DNA of 11,961 nt. It comes from Terriglobia bacterium (GTDB taxonomy: Bacteria > Acidobacteriota > Terriglobia > UBA7540). This document shows, piece after piece, positions 1-6,799 of this stretch. A program made the translations under genes and the position numbers. The stretch's first letter is position 1, and each line of letters begins with the position of its first letter. The notes under the pieces are model-generated. The model was not told the DNA's origin. It was given only the letters and a program-made list of their open reading frames with translations, and did no database searches. The DNA is taken from assembly GCA_030040515.1 (NCBI GenBank), contig JASHTO010000157.1, forward strand, positions 1-11,961, read 5' to 3'.

Positions 1-512
1 TCCTCCATCAGCCGGGACACAAAGTTGAAGGCGGTCTCGCGGTATTGAACGCAATACTCGAGTGTGGGATAGGTAGCCGTCAATTTATTCTGGAAATTTG
101 CCACCGAAAACAGCCCAAATACCTGCGTGATGATGTCCGGAACGGCCAAATTCTGGTAGATGCAGCAATCGGAGCTGCGGGTAAGGAACCACAACCAGGG
201 AACCACCTCCGCGGTATAGCGAGTGAAGTAACGATCATCCGTTTCGGCTTGCGCAAATTTGCTGACGTAGCCGTTAATGTAGCGGGGGGTGCCGTCGGCA
301 AGGTTTATGGTAATCGTGACGTTCTGTCCGACAATTTGACTAAATGTTATCGAATCATTCTGGTATGCCAGCATCTCGAGTTGGTAGCTGAAGAGGCGGG
401 AAATCCCTTCGTGGCCATTCAACGAATGCAACAGCAGCGCATCCGTGCCGAGAGGTGTGCTGATCGACAACATCCTATTGGCTTGTGTGTACGATGATCC
501 AGAGGCTCCCAC
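1..512 (-). CDS. vgrG: VgrG (TssI) spike protein, N-terminal 170 residues, truncated by window edge
   Basis: Reading from the GTG at 512 down to 1 gives 170 uninterrupted codons with no stop. The N-terminus SYTQANRMLSISTPLGTDALLL (split over residues 7-28) matches the VgrG start pattern 'YTQANR-L-V-TPLG-D-LLL'. It is followed by the gp27-like first domain: LNGHEGISRLFSYQLEM (31-47), IVGQNVTITI (60-69), RYINGYVSKF (77-86), RYTAEVVPWLWFLTRSSDC (98-116) and the 'NLAVPDIITQVF' helix (121-132). The CVQYRETAFNFVSRLMEE end (from 154) is the 'QY-ETDFNFVSRLMEEEG' signature. VgrG trimers tip the Hcp tube and carry effectors or PAAR proteins. The gp5 needle and any fused effector domain lie beyond the window edge, so whether this is a plain or evolved VgrG cannot be told. 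It stands 205 bp from clpV with its own AGGAAAGG site. Confidence 0.93.
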   Translation of the reverse strand, partial: MGASGSSYTQANRMLSISTPLGTDALLLHSLNGHEGISRLFSYQLEMLAYQNDSITFSQIVGQNVTITINLADGTPRYINGYVSKFAQAETDDRYFTRYTAEVVPWLWFLTRSSDCCIYQNLAVPDIITQVFGLFSVANFQNKLTATYPTLEYCVQYRETAFNFVSRLME

Positions 513-520
513 GGTGCTAT

Positions 521-528
521 CCTTTCCT
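521..528 (-). promoter_or_regulatory. Ribosome-binding site supporting the GTG start of vgrG
   Basis: AGGAAAGG on the minus strand lies 8 nt upstream of the GTG at 512-510. The next in-frame ATG is 13 codons inside the conserved VgrG N-terminus, so the GTG is preferred. Confidence 0.65.
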
Positions 529-558
529 GCATGCCGCGACGCAATTGCTTCCAGTCCG

Positions 559-592
559 GCACCTCCCCAGGGCTTGAAGGCCCTCAGGGTGC
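559..592. other. Inverted repeat in the leader of vgrG
   Basis: GCACC (559-563) pairs with GGTGC (588-592), and inside it AGGGC (569-573) pairs with GCCCT (580-584) around the 6-nt loop TTGAAG. An unequal internal loop separates the two stems. It lies 47 bases upstream of the vgrG start codon in the transcript, in the 205-bp gap after clpV. No T-run follows, so a plain intrinsic terminator is unlikely; it could be an mRNA leader structure or chance. The rest of the gap (513-717) shows no supported gene. Confidence 0.35.
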
Positions 593-717
593 AATACTGA
601 GGTCAGGCATTAGTTTCCTGCATCTCTTGTCGAGGAATCGGGCGCCCCGACTTTCCTCACTTTCTTATTTTAATCATCATCCGATCAGCCCGTTAATCTG
701 CGTTGGAGGTCACGGAT

Positions 718-3459
718 TTAGTGATACACGAATCCTCCATCGGCACCGACGCCGACGTGGAAGCTTGTCGCCTTTTCACCCTGAGCCATTCGCCCCAGCA
801 GCTCCCGGGAAATATCCGGCAGCAGAGTGTTGGTGAGAATGTTGTCCACATTGCGTGCGCCGCTCTCGACTTCCGTGCAGCGGCTGGCCACCGTGTCAAC
901 CAGGGCCGACTCATAGGTAAGGCGAATCTTGTGGTTTTCTTCGATCCGCTTCTTAATTCTTCCCAGCTTCAATTCGATGATGAGCCTGAGAGAATCTGGG
1001 CCGATGGGGAAATAAGGAATGAGCACCATCCGCCCCAGAAATGCCGGTTTGAAAATCTTGTTCAACTCGGGCCTCATGGCTTTGATGATTCCCTCCGCTG
1101 AGGGCATGGTTTCCTTGTCCGCGCACAGTTTCATCATTTGATCGGTGCAGGCGTTGGTGGTGAGAATGATGATCGTGTTCTTGAAATCGATTTCGCGACC
1201 CTCACCATCCTCCATGTTGCCTTTATCGAAAACCTGATAGAAGAGTTCAAGGACATCGGGATGCGCTTTCTCCACTTCATCGAGCAGAACCACGGAGTAC
1301 GGGCGCCTGCGGACGGCTTCCGTCAAAACACCGCCCTCGCCATAACCCACATATCCTGGGGGCGAGCCCTTCAAGGTTGAAACCGTGTGAGCCTCCTGGA
1401 ATTCCGACATGTTGATCGTGATCAGATTATGTTCGCCACCGTAAAGCAAATCGGAAAGCGCCAGCGCCGTCTCCGTCTTTCCCACTCCGCTGGGACCCAC
1501 CAGCATAAAGACTCCAATGGGCTTGTTCGGGTCATCCAACGCAGCACGGGAGGTCTGCACTCGCTGCGCGATCATACCCAGAGCGTGATCCTGGCCGATG
1601 ACGCGCTTTCCCATGAACGAACCAAGAGAGAGGACGGTGGAGATTTCGTCCTTCAGCATTTTCCCGACCGGGATTCCTGTCCAGGCGGAGAGCACTTCGC
1701 CCACGATCTGGCCGTCTACGGCCACTCGAATCATGGGTGTCTCACCCTGCAGGGCGGCGAGTTCGGCTTCCAGTTTGGCGAGTTCGGCGCGCATGGCTTC
1801 CGGGTTGGCAGGCGCGGCAGGAGCCGGAGCAGGAGCCGTGGCCGCTGCCGTAGCGCTCGCTGCTTCCGCCGCAGGAGCAGGCGCGGCCGCAGCCGCCGCG
1901 GGCTGTGCGGGCGCGGCAGCGGAAGCCCCTCCCTTTCTGCCCTCGATTTGCGCATGGAGAGCCCGGATCTTCGCAACCAGGTCGAATTCCTTGGTCCAGC
2001 GCTCCTTCAAAGTTTTCAAGCGGCCTTCCACTTCGGTCTTTTGTTTGGCGATTTCCGCCAGCCGTTCGGCGTGATCCGCCCCAATCGCCATCTCACGCTC
2101 GAGAATCCCGCGCTGGACATCCAAGTCGTCCAATTGACGCGTTGCATCTTCAATCGCCGGCGGTGTGGCGCTTTGTCCGAGGGCCAAACGCGCGCAGGCC
2201 GTATCCAAAATGCTCACCGCCTTGTCGGGCAATTGCCTTCCCGCAAGATACCGATGGGAGAGCTTCACTGCGGAAGTCAGCCCTTCATCCAGAATCCGAA
2301 CCTGGTGATGCTTTTCCAAGGAGGGAACGATGCCGCGAAGCATCACGGAACATTGGTCTTCCAGAGGTTCTTCCACTTTCACCACCTGGAAGCGCCGCGC
2401 CAGTGCGGGGTCCTTTTCAAAGTACTTCTTGTATTCGGACCAGGTGGTTGCGGCGATGGTGCGCATTTCGCCGCGCGCCAATGCAGGCTTCAGCAGGTTA
2501 GCGGCGTCATTCTGGCCGGCCTGCCCGCCCGCGCCAATCATGTTGTGCGCCTCGTCGATGAACAGAATGATGGGGACGGGAGAAGCTTTGACCTCTTCAA
2601 TCAACCCTTTGAGGCGATTTTCAAACTCTCCCTTGATGCCCGCTCCGGCTTGGAGCAGGGCCAAATCCAAAGTGCGCACGACGACGTTGCGAAGTGGCGG
2701 CGGTACGTCCCCCTTGGCGACGCGCGCGGCGAAACCTTCCACCACGGCGGTTTTTCCGACTCCGGCCTCGCCGGTCAGGATGGGATTGTTTTGTCGGCGC
2801 CGCATGAGGATATCGACGATCTGGCGAATCTCCTTATCCCTTCCCAGCACGGCATCGATCTTGCCCGTCTTGGCGTTCTCCGTAAGATTGACGGTGAATT
2901 GGTCAAGATTTTGAGTCTTGCCCCCACCTGCAGGTTTGGCTGCGCCTGGAGCGCCAGGTGCCGCCGACACCGGCGCCGCCATCTCTTCCTCGGAACGCTC
3001 CATGATGGAGAGAAAATCCTTGCGCAAAACCTCCGCTTCGATCTTCTGCATTTCCTTGCTGACCTCCCGAACCAAACGGCTGAGGTCATCATTGGAAAGC
3101 AGAGCCAGCACCGTGAAGCCCGTCCGAATCTCCCCGGATCCAAATTCGATGGACCCAATCGTCCAGGCCTCAGTCAGCATTTTGACGACCGTGGGGCTGA
3201 GGGTGGGAGTGCGGGCGTTTCCCTTTTTGAGCTTGTCGAGGCTGCGGGTCAGTTCGGCGGTGAGGCGCGACTTGTCAATGTTGAAGCGATTCACGATCGC
3301 GGCAAAATCACCGTCCGGCTGATCGAGAAGCTTCATGACATAGTGCTCGACTTCGATGTCATAGTTCGTGCGCGCCAGGCACAGGCCTGCTGATGCTTCC
3401 AGGGTCTTGCGCGTAAAGTCATTTAGTTTTCCGATCAGCGACTTTAGATTGATAGTCAT
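718..3459 (-). CDS. clpV: ClpV (TssH), AAA+ ATPase that disassembles the contracted T6SS sheath
   Basis: A 913-residue Hsp100/ClpB-type ATPase, slightly longer than typical ClpV. The N-domain (about 1-150) begins INLKSLIGKLNDFTRKTLE, the ClpV-specific opening, rather than a ClpB start. First AAA+ module: Walker A GEAGVGKT (230-237), pore loop near GIKGEFE, Walker B IILFIDEAH (297-305), arginine finger region ARRF (354-357). Second module: Walker A GPSGVGKT (655-662), pore loop GYVGYGEGG (702-710), Walker B VVLLDEVEKAH (723-733), sensor 1 ILTTNA and sensor 2 GAR (867-869). All catalytic motifs look intact. The coiled-coil middle region (about 436-575) is split by an Ala/Pro-rich stretch at 512-551. 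GGGAAGG (3468-3474) lies 8 nt before the ATG, supporting this start and the 41-bp overlap with tssG. ClpV extracts TssC from contracted sheaths to recycle subunits. Confidence 0.97.
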   Translation of the reverse strand: MTINLKSLIGKLNDFTRKTLEASAGLCLARTNYDIEVEHYVMKLLDQPDGDFAAIVNRFNIDKSRLTAELTRSLDKLKKGNARTPTLSPTVVKMLTEAWTIGSIEFGSGEIRTGFTVLALLSNDDLSRLVREVSKEMQKIEAEVLRKDFLSIMERSEEEMAAPVSAAPGAPGAAKPAGGGKTQNLDQFTVNLTENAKTGKIDAVLGRDKEIRQIVDILMRRRQNNPILTGEAGVGKTAVVEGFAARVAKGDVPPPLRNVVVRTLDLALLQAGAGIKGEFENRLKGLIEEVKASPVPIILFIDEAHNMIGAGGQAGQNDAANLLKPALARGEMRTIAATTWSEYKKYFEKDPALARRFQVVKVEEPLEDQCSVMLRGIVPSLEKHHQVRILDEGLTSAVKLSHRYLAGRQLPDKAVSILDTACARLALGQSATPPAIEDATRQLDDLDVQRGILEREMAIGADHAERLAEIAKQKTEVEGRLKTLKERWTKEFDLVAKIRALHAQIEGRKGGASAAAPAQPAAAAAAPAPAAEAASATAAATAPAPAPAAPANPEAMRAELAKLEAELAALQGETPMIRVAVDGQIVGEVLSAWTGIPVGKMLKDEISTVLSLGSFMGKRVIGQDHALGMIAQRVQTSRAALDDPNKPIGVFMLVGPSGVGKTETALALSDLLYGGEHNLITINMSEFQEAHTVSTLKGSPPGYVGYGEGGVLTEAVRRRPYSVVLLDEVEKAHPDVLELFYQVFDKGNMEDGEGREIDFKNTIIILTTNACTDQMMKLCADKETMPSAEGIIKAMRPELNKIFKPAFLGRMVLIPYFPIGPDSLRLIIELKLGRIKKRIEENHKIRLTYESALVDTVASRCTEVESGARNVDNILTNTLLPDISRELLGRMAQGEKATSFHVGVGADGGFVYH

Positions 3460-4510
3460 GCGGGTTTCCTTCCCATAATTGAAGAATGGTTTCCGAAGCG
3501 TCGACGATCATCGGGCGCGTCTTAAGGTAAGTATGCCAGCCGAGTTGGGGAGCATCTTCCCCTTCAGCGCCCAGCTCGCACACAGGAACATCCGTGCGGC
3601 CCAACACCAGTTTAATTTCAAAATCCATTACTCCATCCGTAAAGAATGTCGTCAGGGAGCGGAGGGAGTTGAAGGCGGAGCCTTGCGGCAGGAAGTCCTG
3701 ATACTGTTGCAAGGTCAAGGGCCCGATCGCAACGCGCACCCGTGCAGTCTGATCCCACACTTCGTCGCCCACCACCGCCCCGACCCCCAATTGCTCGGAT
3801 TCGCCGAATCCCGCATCGAGAGACGTCTGGGTATGGCGGTCGAGGGGATACCATCCGCCCGCAAACTGCTCAACCTGGACGGGAACTTCGAAGTAATCCC
3901 CTAGAATGCTTTGCAGGGCCTCTGCCGAGCGTGGGCGCTGGGCCAGCAGACCAGCGTAATAGAGTAGCGAATCATCAGGCACGGAGAGCCGGTCTTGCAG
4001 GCCGGGAGTCCCCATGCCGATTAAATCCAGCAAATGATGTGAAAACTGGTCCAATCCCTCGCGCTCATAGGCAATGGAGAACCGGTATTTTTCCCATGCC
4101 AGGAAAAAGAGCGAAATCATACGATGATTGAAAATATCGAAGAAATCGGCCGGCGATTCATCCCCAGCGCGAATACGCTCCCCCAGCAGGGAAGTGTAGT
4201 AAAGCGGGAGGACACCATCGGGCCCCGTCAATCCCATGAAGTTGACCGTCATCTTTCCCACTTTATCCTTCTGGGTCCACTCGAGGGATTCGATGGCGCT
4301 GGGAGGAAAGGCGAGGGTTGAATGGGCGCCGAAGCGGATGACCTCAGCGGCAGGAGGATTAAACCTCCCCACCGGCGTTCGCTCGGGGAACAGGCGTTCG
4401 AGCAGACGGACGGCCTGAAAGAACTCGAACAGGAAGGGTTGCTCCCGGAGTTCGGTTTCCGCCGTGGAGGCGCTTACATCAGGATCACTTGGCCGGCTCT
4501 CGGTGGCCAT
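3419..4510 (-). CDS. tssG: TssG (VasB/ImpH), T6SS baseplate subunit
   Basis: A 363-residue protein, within the normal TssG range (about 330-370). Key blocks are FLFEFFQAVRLLERLFP (26-42, the family 'F-FFQAVRLLE') and the signature MTVNFMGLTGPDGVLPLYYT (88-107), which is highly diagnostic. ADFFDIFNHRMISLFFLAWEKYRF (roughly residues 120-145) is also characteristic. TssG binds TssF and TssE in the baseplate wedge, and its foot loops contact TssK. The ATG lies within the end of tssF (37-bp overlap). GAGG is about 12 nt upstream, a somewhat long spacing that suggests coupling to tssF translation. The C-terminus ends in a Lys-rich tail encoded inside the 41-bp overlap with tssH, so the last 13 codons are read in two frames. 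Confidence 0.95.
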   Translation of the reverse strand: MATESRPSDPDVSASTAETELREQPFLFEFFQAVRLLERLFPERTPVGRFNPPAAEVIRFGAHSTLAFPPSAIESLEWTQKDKVGKMTVNFMGLTGPDGVLPLYYTSLLGERIRAGDESPADFFDIFNHRMISLFFLAWEKYRFSIAYEREGLDQFSHHLLDLIGMGTPGLQDRLSVPDDSLLYYAGLLAQRPRSAEALQSILGDYFEVPVQVEQFAGGWYPLDRHTQTSLDAGFGESEQLGVGAVVGDEVWDQTARVRVAIGPLTLQQYQDFLPQGSAFNSLRSLTTFFTDGVMDFEIKLVLGRTDVPVCELGAEGEDAPQLGWHTYLKTRPMIVDASETILQLWEGNPHDYQSKVADRKTK

Positions 4511-6312
4511 TGTTTTAATAATCCTCTGCGTTGGCGAGTTCTGACGACTAACTGGCTGAAACTATTCAGCGACGCATACAGGCCCAGAAATTGCTCAAGG
4601 ACGGCGGCGAAGAGATACACTCCTCCTCCCGCATATTCGTCTTCATCAAACTCCAACTGCACCTGGGTCCCACGCGCAAAAGCGATTCCACCTTCGGAAA
4701 TGATGCGGGCAAAATGCCGTTTGCTGCTCACGCTGACAATCCCGCCGATTTGCTTGTCCAGGTCGGCGGAATCAGAAAAATTGTAGAGCCTCAGGACTTC
4801 CTGCAGGGCATCCTTGCCTTCATCGACGATGGAGAGGTAATTCAAAGTCAAATGGGAAATCAAACGCCATAAAGCATTCCGCTGCATGGGGGGACGGAGA
4901 GTGGGAGTCGGCTTGCGCAAGGCGACAGCACCCTTGAGCGAAGCGACTCCCTCCACCTCAAAGTCACCACGCTCGTTCCCAAACGGCAACCGGGTCAGAA
5001 TGTCGCGATTCGTACAAGTGCAATGCGCCGTGATCACCTGCGTTTCCGGCAGGCTGGTCCGCATGGAAAGGTCAACCAGGAACAATGAGACTTCCGAACC
5101 CTCATCGCCTTTGCGGGTGGAGGGACGCCGCGTGGAGTACCAGAAGGTTTGTTTTTTCTCCATCAAGGTTCGGTGCCGGTAAGAGTAGAACGGCTCATAG
5201 TGGGTCAGTTCGTGCGTTACCGGATCCGTGCTGACCACATCATCGATGGAGAAAATCTCTGTGGCCATTCTCCGTCGCGCGTCCGGGACAACCGGATACT
5301 CCGACCGCCTTTGCGTCAGCAAAATGGGCTCGGCGGCCTGCGGGAACAGATTGACAATCGGCGAGGCGCCCGAAACAATCGCCTTGGCGGTGACCGCCAG
5401 AGCCAGCCTCTGGTGCCGCTCCTCGAGCTCGTAGGGTGAGACCAGGAAAATGATTTCCGCTTTTCCGCCGCCCACCGCTTTCAGAGGTTGATCCAGGCCG
5501 CCCAATTCGAAAAAGAAGAATTTTTCCGGAAAGGAGAAATACTCCTGAAGGAGCCGATAACCCTGGAAAGACCTGCGCGGATAAGGCAGCACGGACTCCA
5601 ATTCCTGGAAGCCCATAGGGCGCAGTGAGCCGGCGTTGAGCGTGTGAACAGGCTTCCTGGCATTGTCAGGGTCCCGAACGACGATCTGCCGGCAATTGTT
5701 GGAAAGCAGCTCGTAGAGCGTGTTGACCACGTCGCTCTCGCCGTGCAGATAGAACCGATACGAAGGCATTTGAAGCTTCTCGAAAGTGACATCCGCGAGG
5801 CAGCGAAGCTCCACCCGCAGAGCCGCCACGGCATCCGGGGCGCGAAAGGGAGGATTAAGCTTGTCCGGGGTCACCCACTTGGCATCGGCCACCTCAACCG
5901 GCCACAGAGTGACGTCGTAGCAGGTGCGGAACTTGCACGGAACCCCATCCACCGGCCGCGAATACAGGATTGAGCCGCGCGGGATGTTGAGACCGGAGGT
6001 GAGCTTGCCCTGCTCCGGGTCAAGCCGGAATTGGGCGATGGTCATGGAAGGGATGGGGCGAAGAAAATGGGGATAGAGGACGTTGAGCAATCCCTCGGTA
6101 ATCTGCGGGAATTCATCGTCAATTTTGAGATGGATGCGCGCGGCGAGAAAAGCGAAGCCCTCCAGGAGCCTCTCCACATGCGGGTCGTCACAGCGATTCG
6201 CATCCAGTTGCAGCCGTGAGGCAATCTTGGGGTGCTTCTCGGCGAATTCCTTCCCCATCTGCCGGAGGAAAGTGAGTTCATTTTCGTAATAGTCGAGAAG
6301 TTCGTCCCGCAT
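4474..6312 (-). CDS. tssF: TssF (VasA/ImpG), T6SS baseplate subunit
   Basis: A 612-residue protein, the normal TssF length (about 590-630). The N-terminus is diagnostic: LDYYENELTFLRQMGKEFA (residues 6-24), the 'YYERELAFLR-LG-EFA--HPKIA' motif, then DPHVERLLEGFAFLAARIHL (43-62) and the LYPHFLRPIPSM segment (about 79-90). The C-terminal LNSFSQLVVRT and the closing PPRAG match the family end. Two copies of TssF with one TssG make the wedge core connected to TssE and TssK. Placement between tssE and tssG is the usual order. The start is one base after the tssE stop, with AAGAG eight bases upstream. The end overlaps tssG by 37 bp. No frameshift or truncation is visible. Confidence 0.96.
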   Translation of the reverse strand: MRDELLDYYENELTFLRQMGKEFAEKHPKIASRLQLDANRCDDPHVERLLEGFAFLAARIHLKIDDEFPQITEGLLNVLYPHFLRPIPSMTIAQFRLDPEQGKLTSGLNIPRGSILYSRPVDGVPCKFRTCYDVTLWPVEVADAKWVTPDKLNPPFRAPDAVAALRVELRCLADVTFEKLQMPSYRFYLHGESDVVNTLYELLSNNCRQIVVRDPDNARKPVHTLNAGSLRPMGFQELESVLPYPRRSFQGYRLLQEYFSFPEKFFFFELGGLDQPLKAVGGGKAEIIFLVSPYELEERHQRLALAVTAKAIVSGASPIVNLFPQAAEPILLTQRRSEYPVVPDARRRMATEIFSIDDVVSTDPVTHELTHYEPFYSYRHRTLMEKKQTFWYSTRRPSTRKGDEGSEVSLFLVDLSMRTSLPETQVITAHCTCTNRDILTRLPFGNERGDFEVEGVASLKGAVALRKPTPTLRPPMQRNALWRLISHLTLNYLSIVDEGKDALQEVLRLYNFSDSADLDKQIGGIVSVSSKRHFARIISEGGIAFARGTQVQLEFDEDEYAGGGVYLFAAVLEQFLGLYASLNSFSQLVVRTRQRRGLLKQWPPRAGQVILM

Positions 6313-6313
6313 G

Positions 6314-6799
6314 CTATTCGCTCTTGACCCTGTATTCGCCCTTCGTCGGCTCTAACAGCGTGTCAAAGAAAACCGGTTCCGGAGCGGGGTCCATGCGGAG
6401 CATCCCTTCGATGGTGAAGTGGATCCCACGCACTTCGTCGGAAGAGGGTTCGAGGTTCACTTTCACACCCATCAGCCGCGGCTCGAACATGTTGATGGCG
6501 GTTTTGATGGATTTCGTCAGGAATTCCTGGTCTTTCGACGACCGCAGGAAGAGACTGGAGGTGTCTTGAACGCCATAATTGTAAATCGAGCGCTCGACTT
6601 CCCGAAGCGATTCCGGGGGTTCCTCGATGGGGCAGCGTGTATTGAAAAGCCACTCCAGGTCCCGGCGCAAAGCGGCACGCAGTTCCCGCAGCGACTGGGC
6701 CCTCATCATGGGGGGCTCCAGATTTCGTTCCGGTTCCTGGTCGATGAGCCGGTCCAAGACCGATAAGGTTACAGGGCCTTCCTTCTCAACCGGTGGCAT
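6314..6799 (-). CDS. tssE: TssE, gp25-like T6SS baseplate protein
   Basis: A 161-residue protein of the gp25/lysozyme-like baseplate family, the usual TssE size. TssE joins TssF, TssG and TssK in the wedge and nucleates sheath assembly. Motifs seen: LSVLDRLID (12-20), LRRDLEWLFNTR (44-55, the family 'L-RDLEWLLNTR'), SIYNYGVQD (71-79, the 'S-LNYGLPD' motif) and the FEPRL signature (105-109) followed by VKVNLEP. The open frame extends upstream to 6949, but that part lies inside tssA and has no family resemblance. The ATG at 6799 gives the normal N-terminus, forms a TAATG junction with the tssA stop, and sits three bases after GGAGG. The TAG is one base from the tssF ATG. Enzymatic activity is not expected of TssE. 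Confidence 0.94.
   Translation of the reverse strand: MPPVEKEGPVTLSVLDRLIDQEPERNLEPPMMRAQSLRELRAALRRDLEWLFNTRCPIEEPPESLREVERSIYNYGVQDTSSLFLRSSKDQEFLTKSIKTAINMFEPRLMGVKVNLEPSSDEVRGIHFTIEGMLRMDPAPEPVFFDTLLEPTKGEYRVKSE

Noticed and set aside
541..556. Sigma-54-like TGG...TTGC upstream of vgrG on the minus strand
   Set aside because: The spacing between the GG and GC elements is 8 instead of the required 10 bases.
1387..3393. A 668-codon open frame on the plus strand, antisense to clpV
   Set aside because: It has no recognisable domain, is rich in His, Arg and Gly as expected from mirroring a GC-biased gene, and lies wholly opposite the conserved clpV coding frame. I treat it as a shadow frame.
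3742..4131. Plus-strand open frame opposite tssG, Pro/Arg-rich
   Set aside because: It is antisense to a conserved gene, has no ribosome site or domain, and its composition reflects the opposite strand's codon bias.
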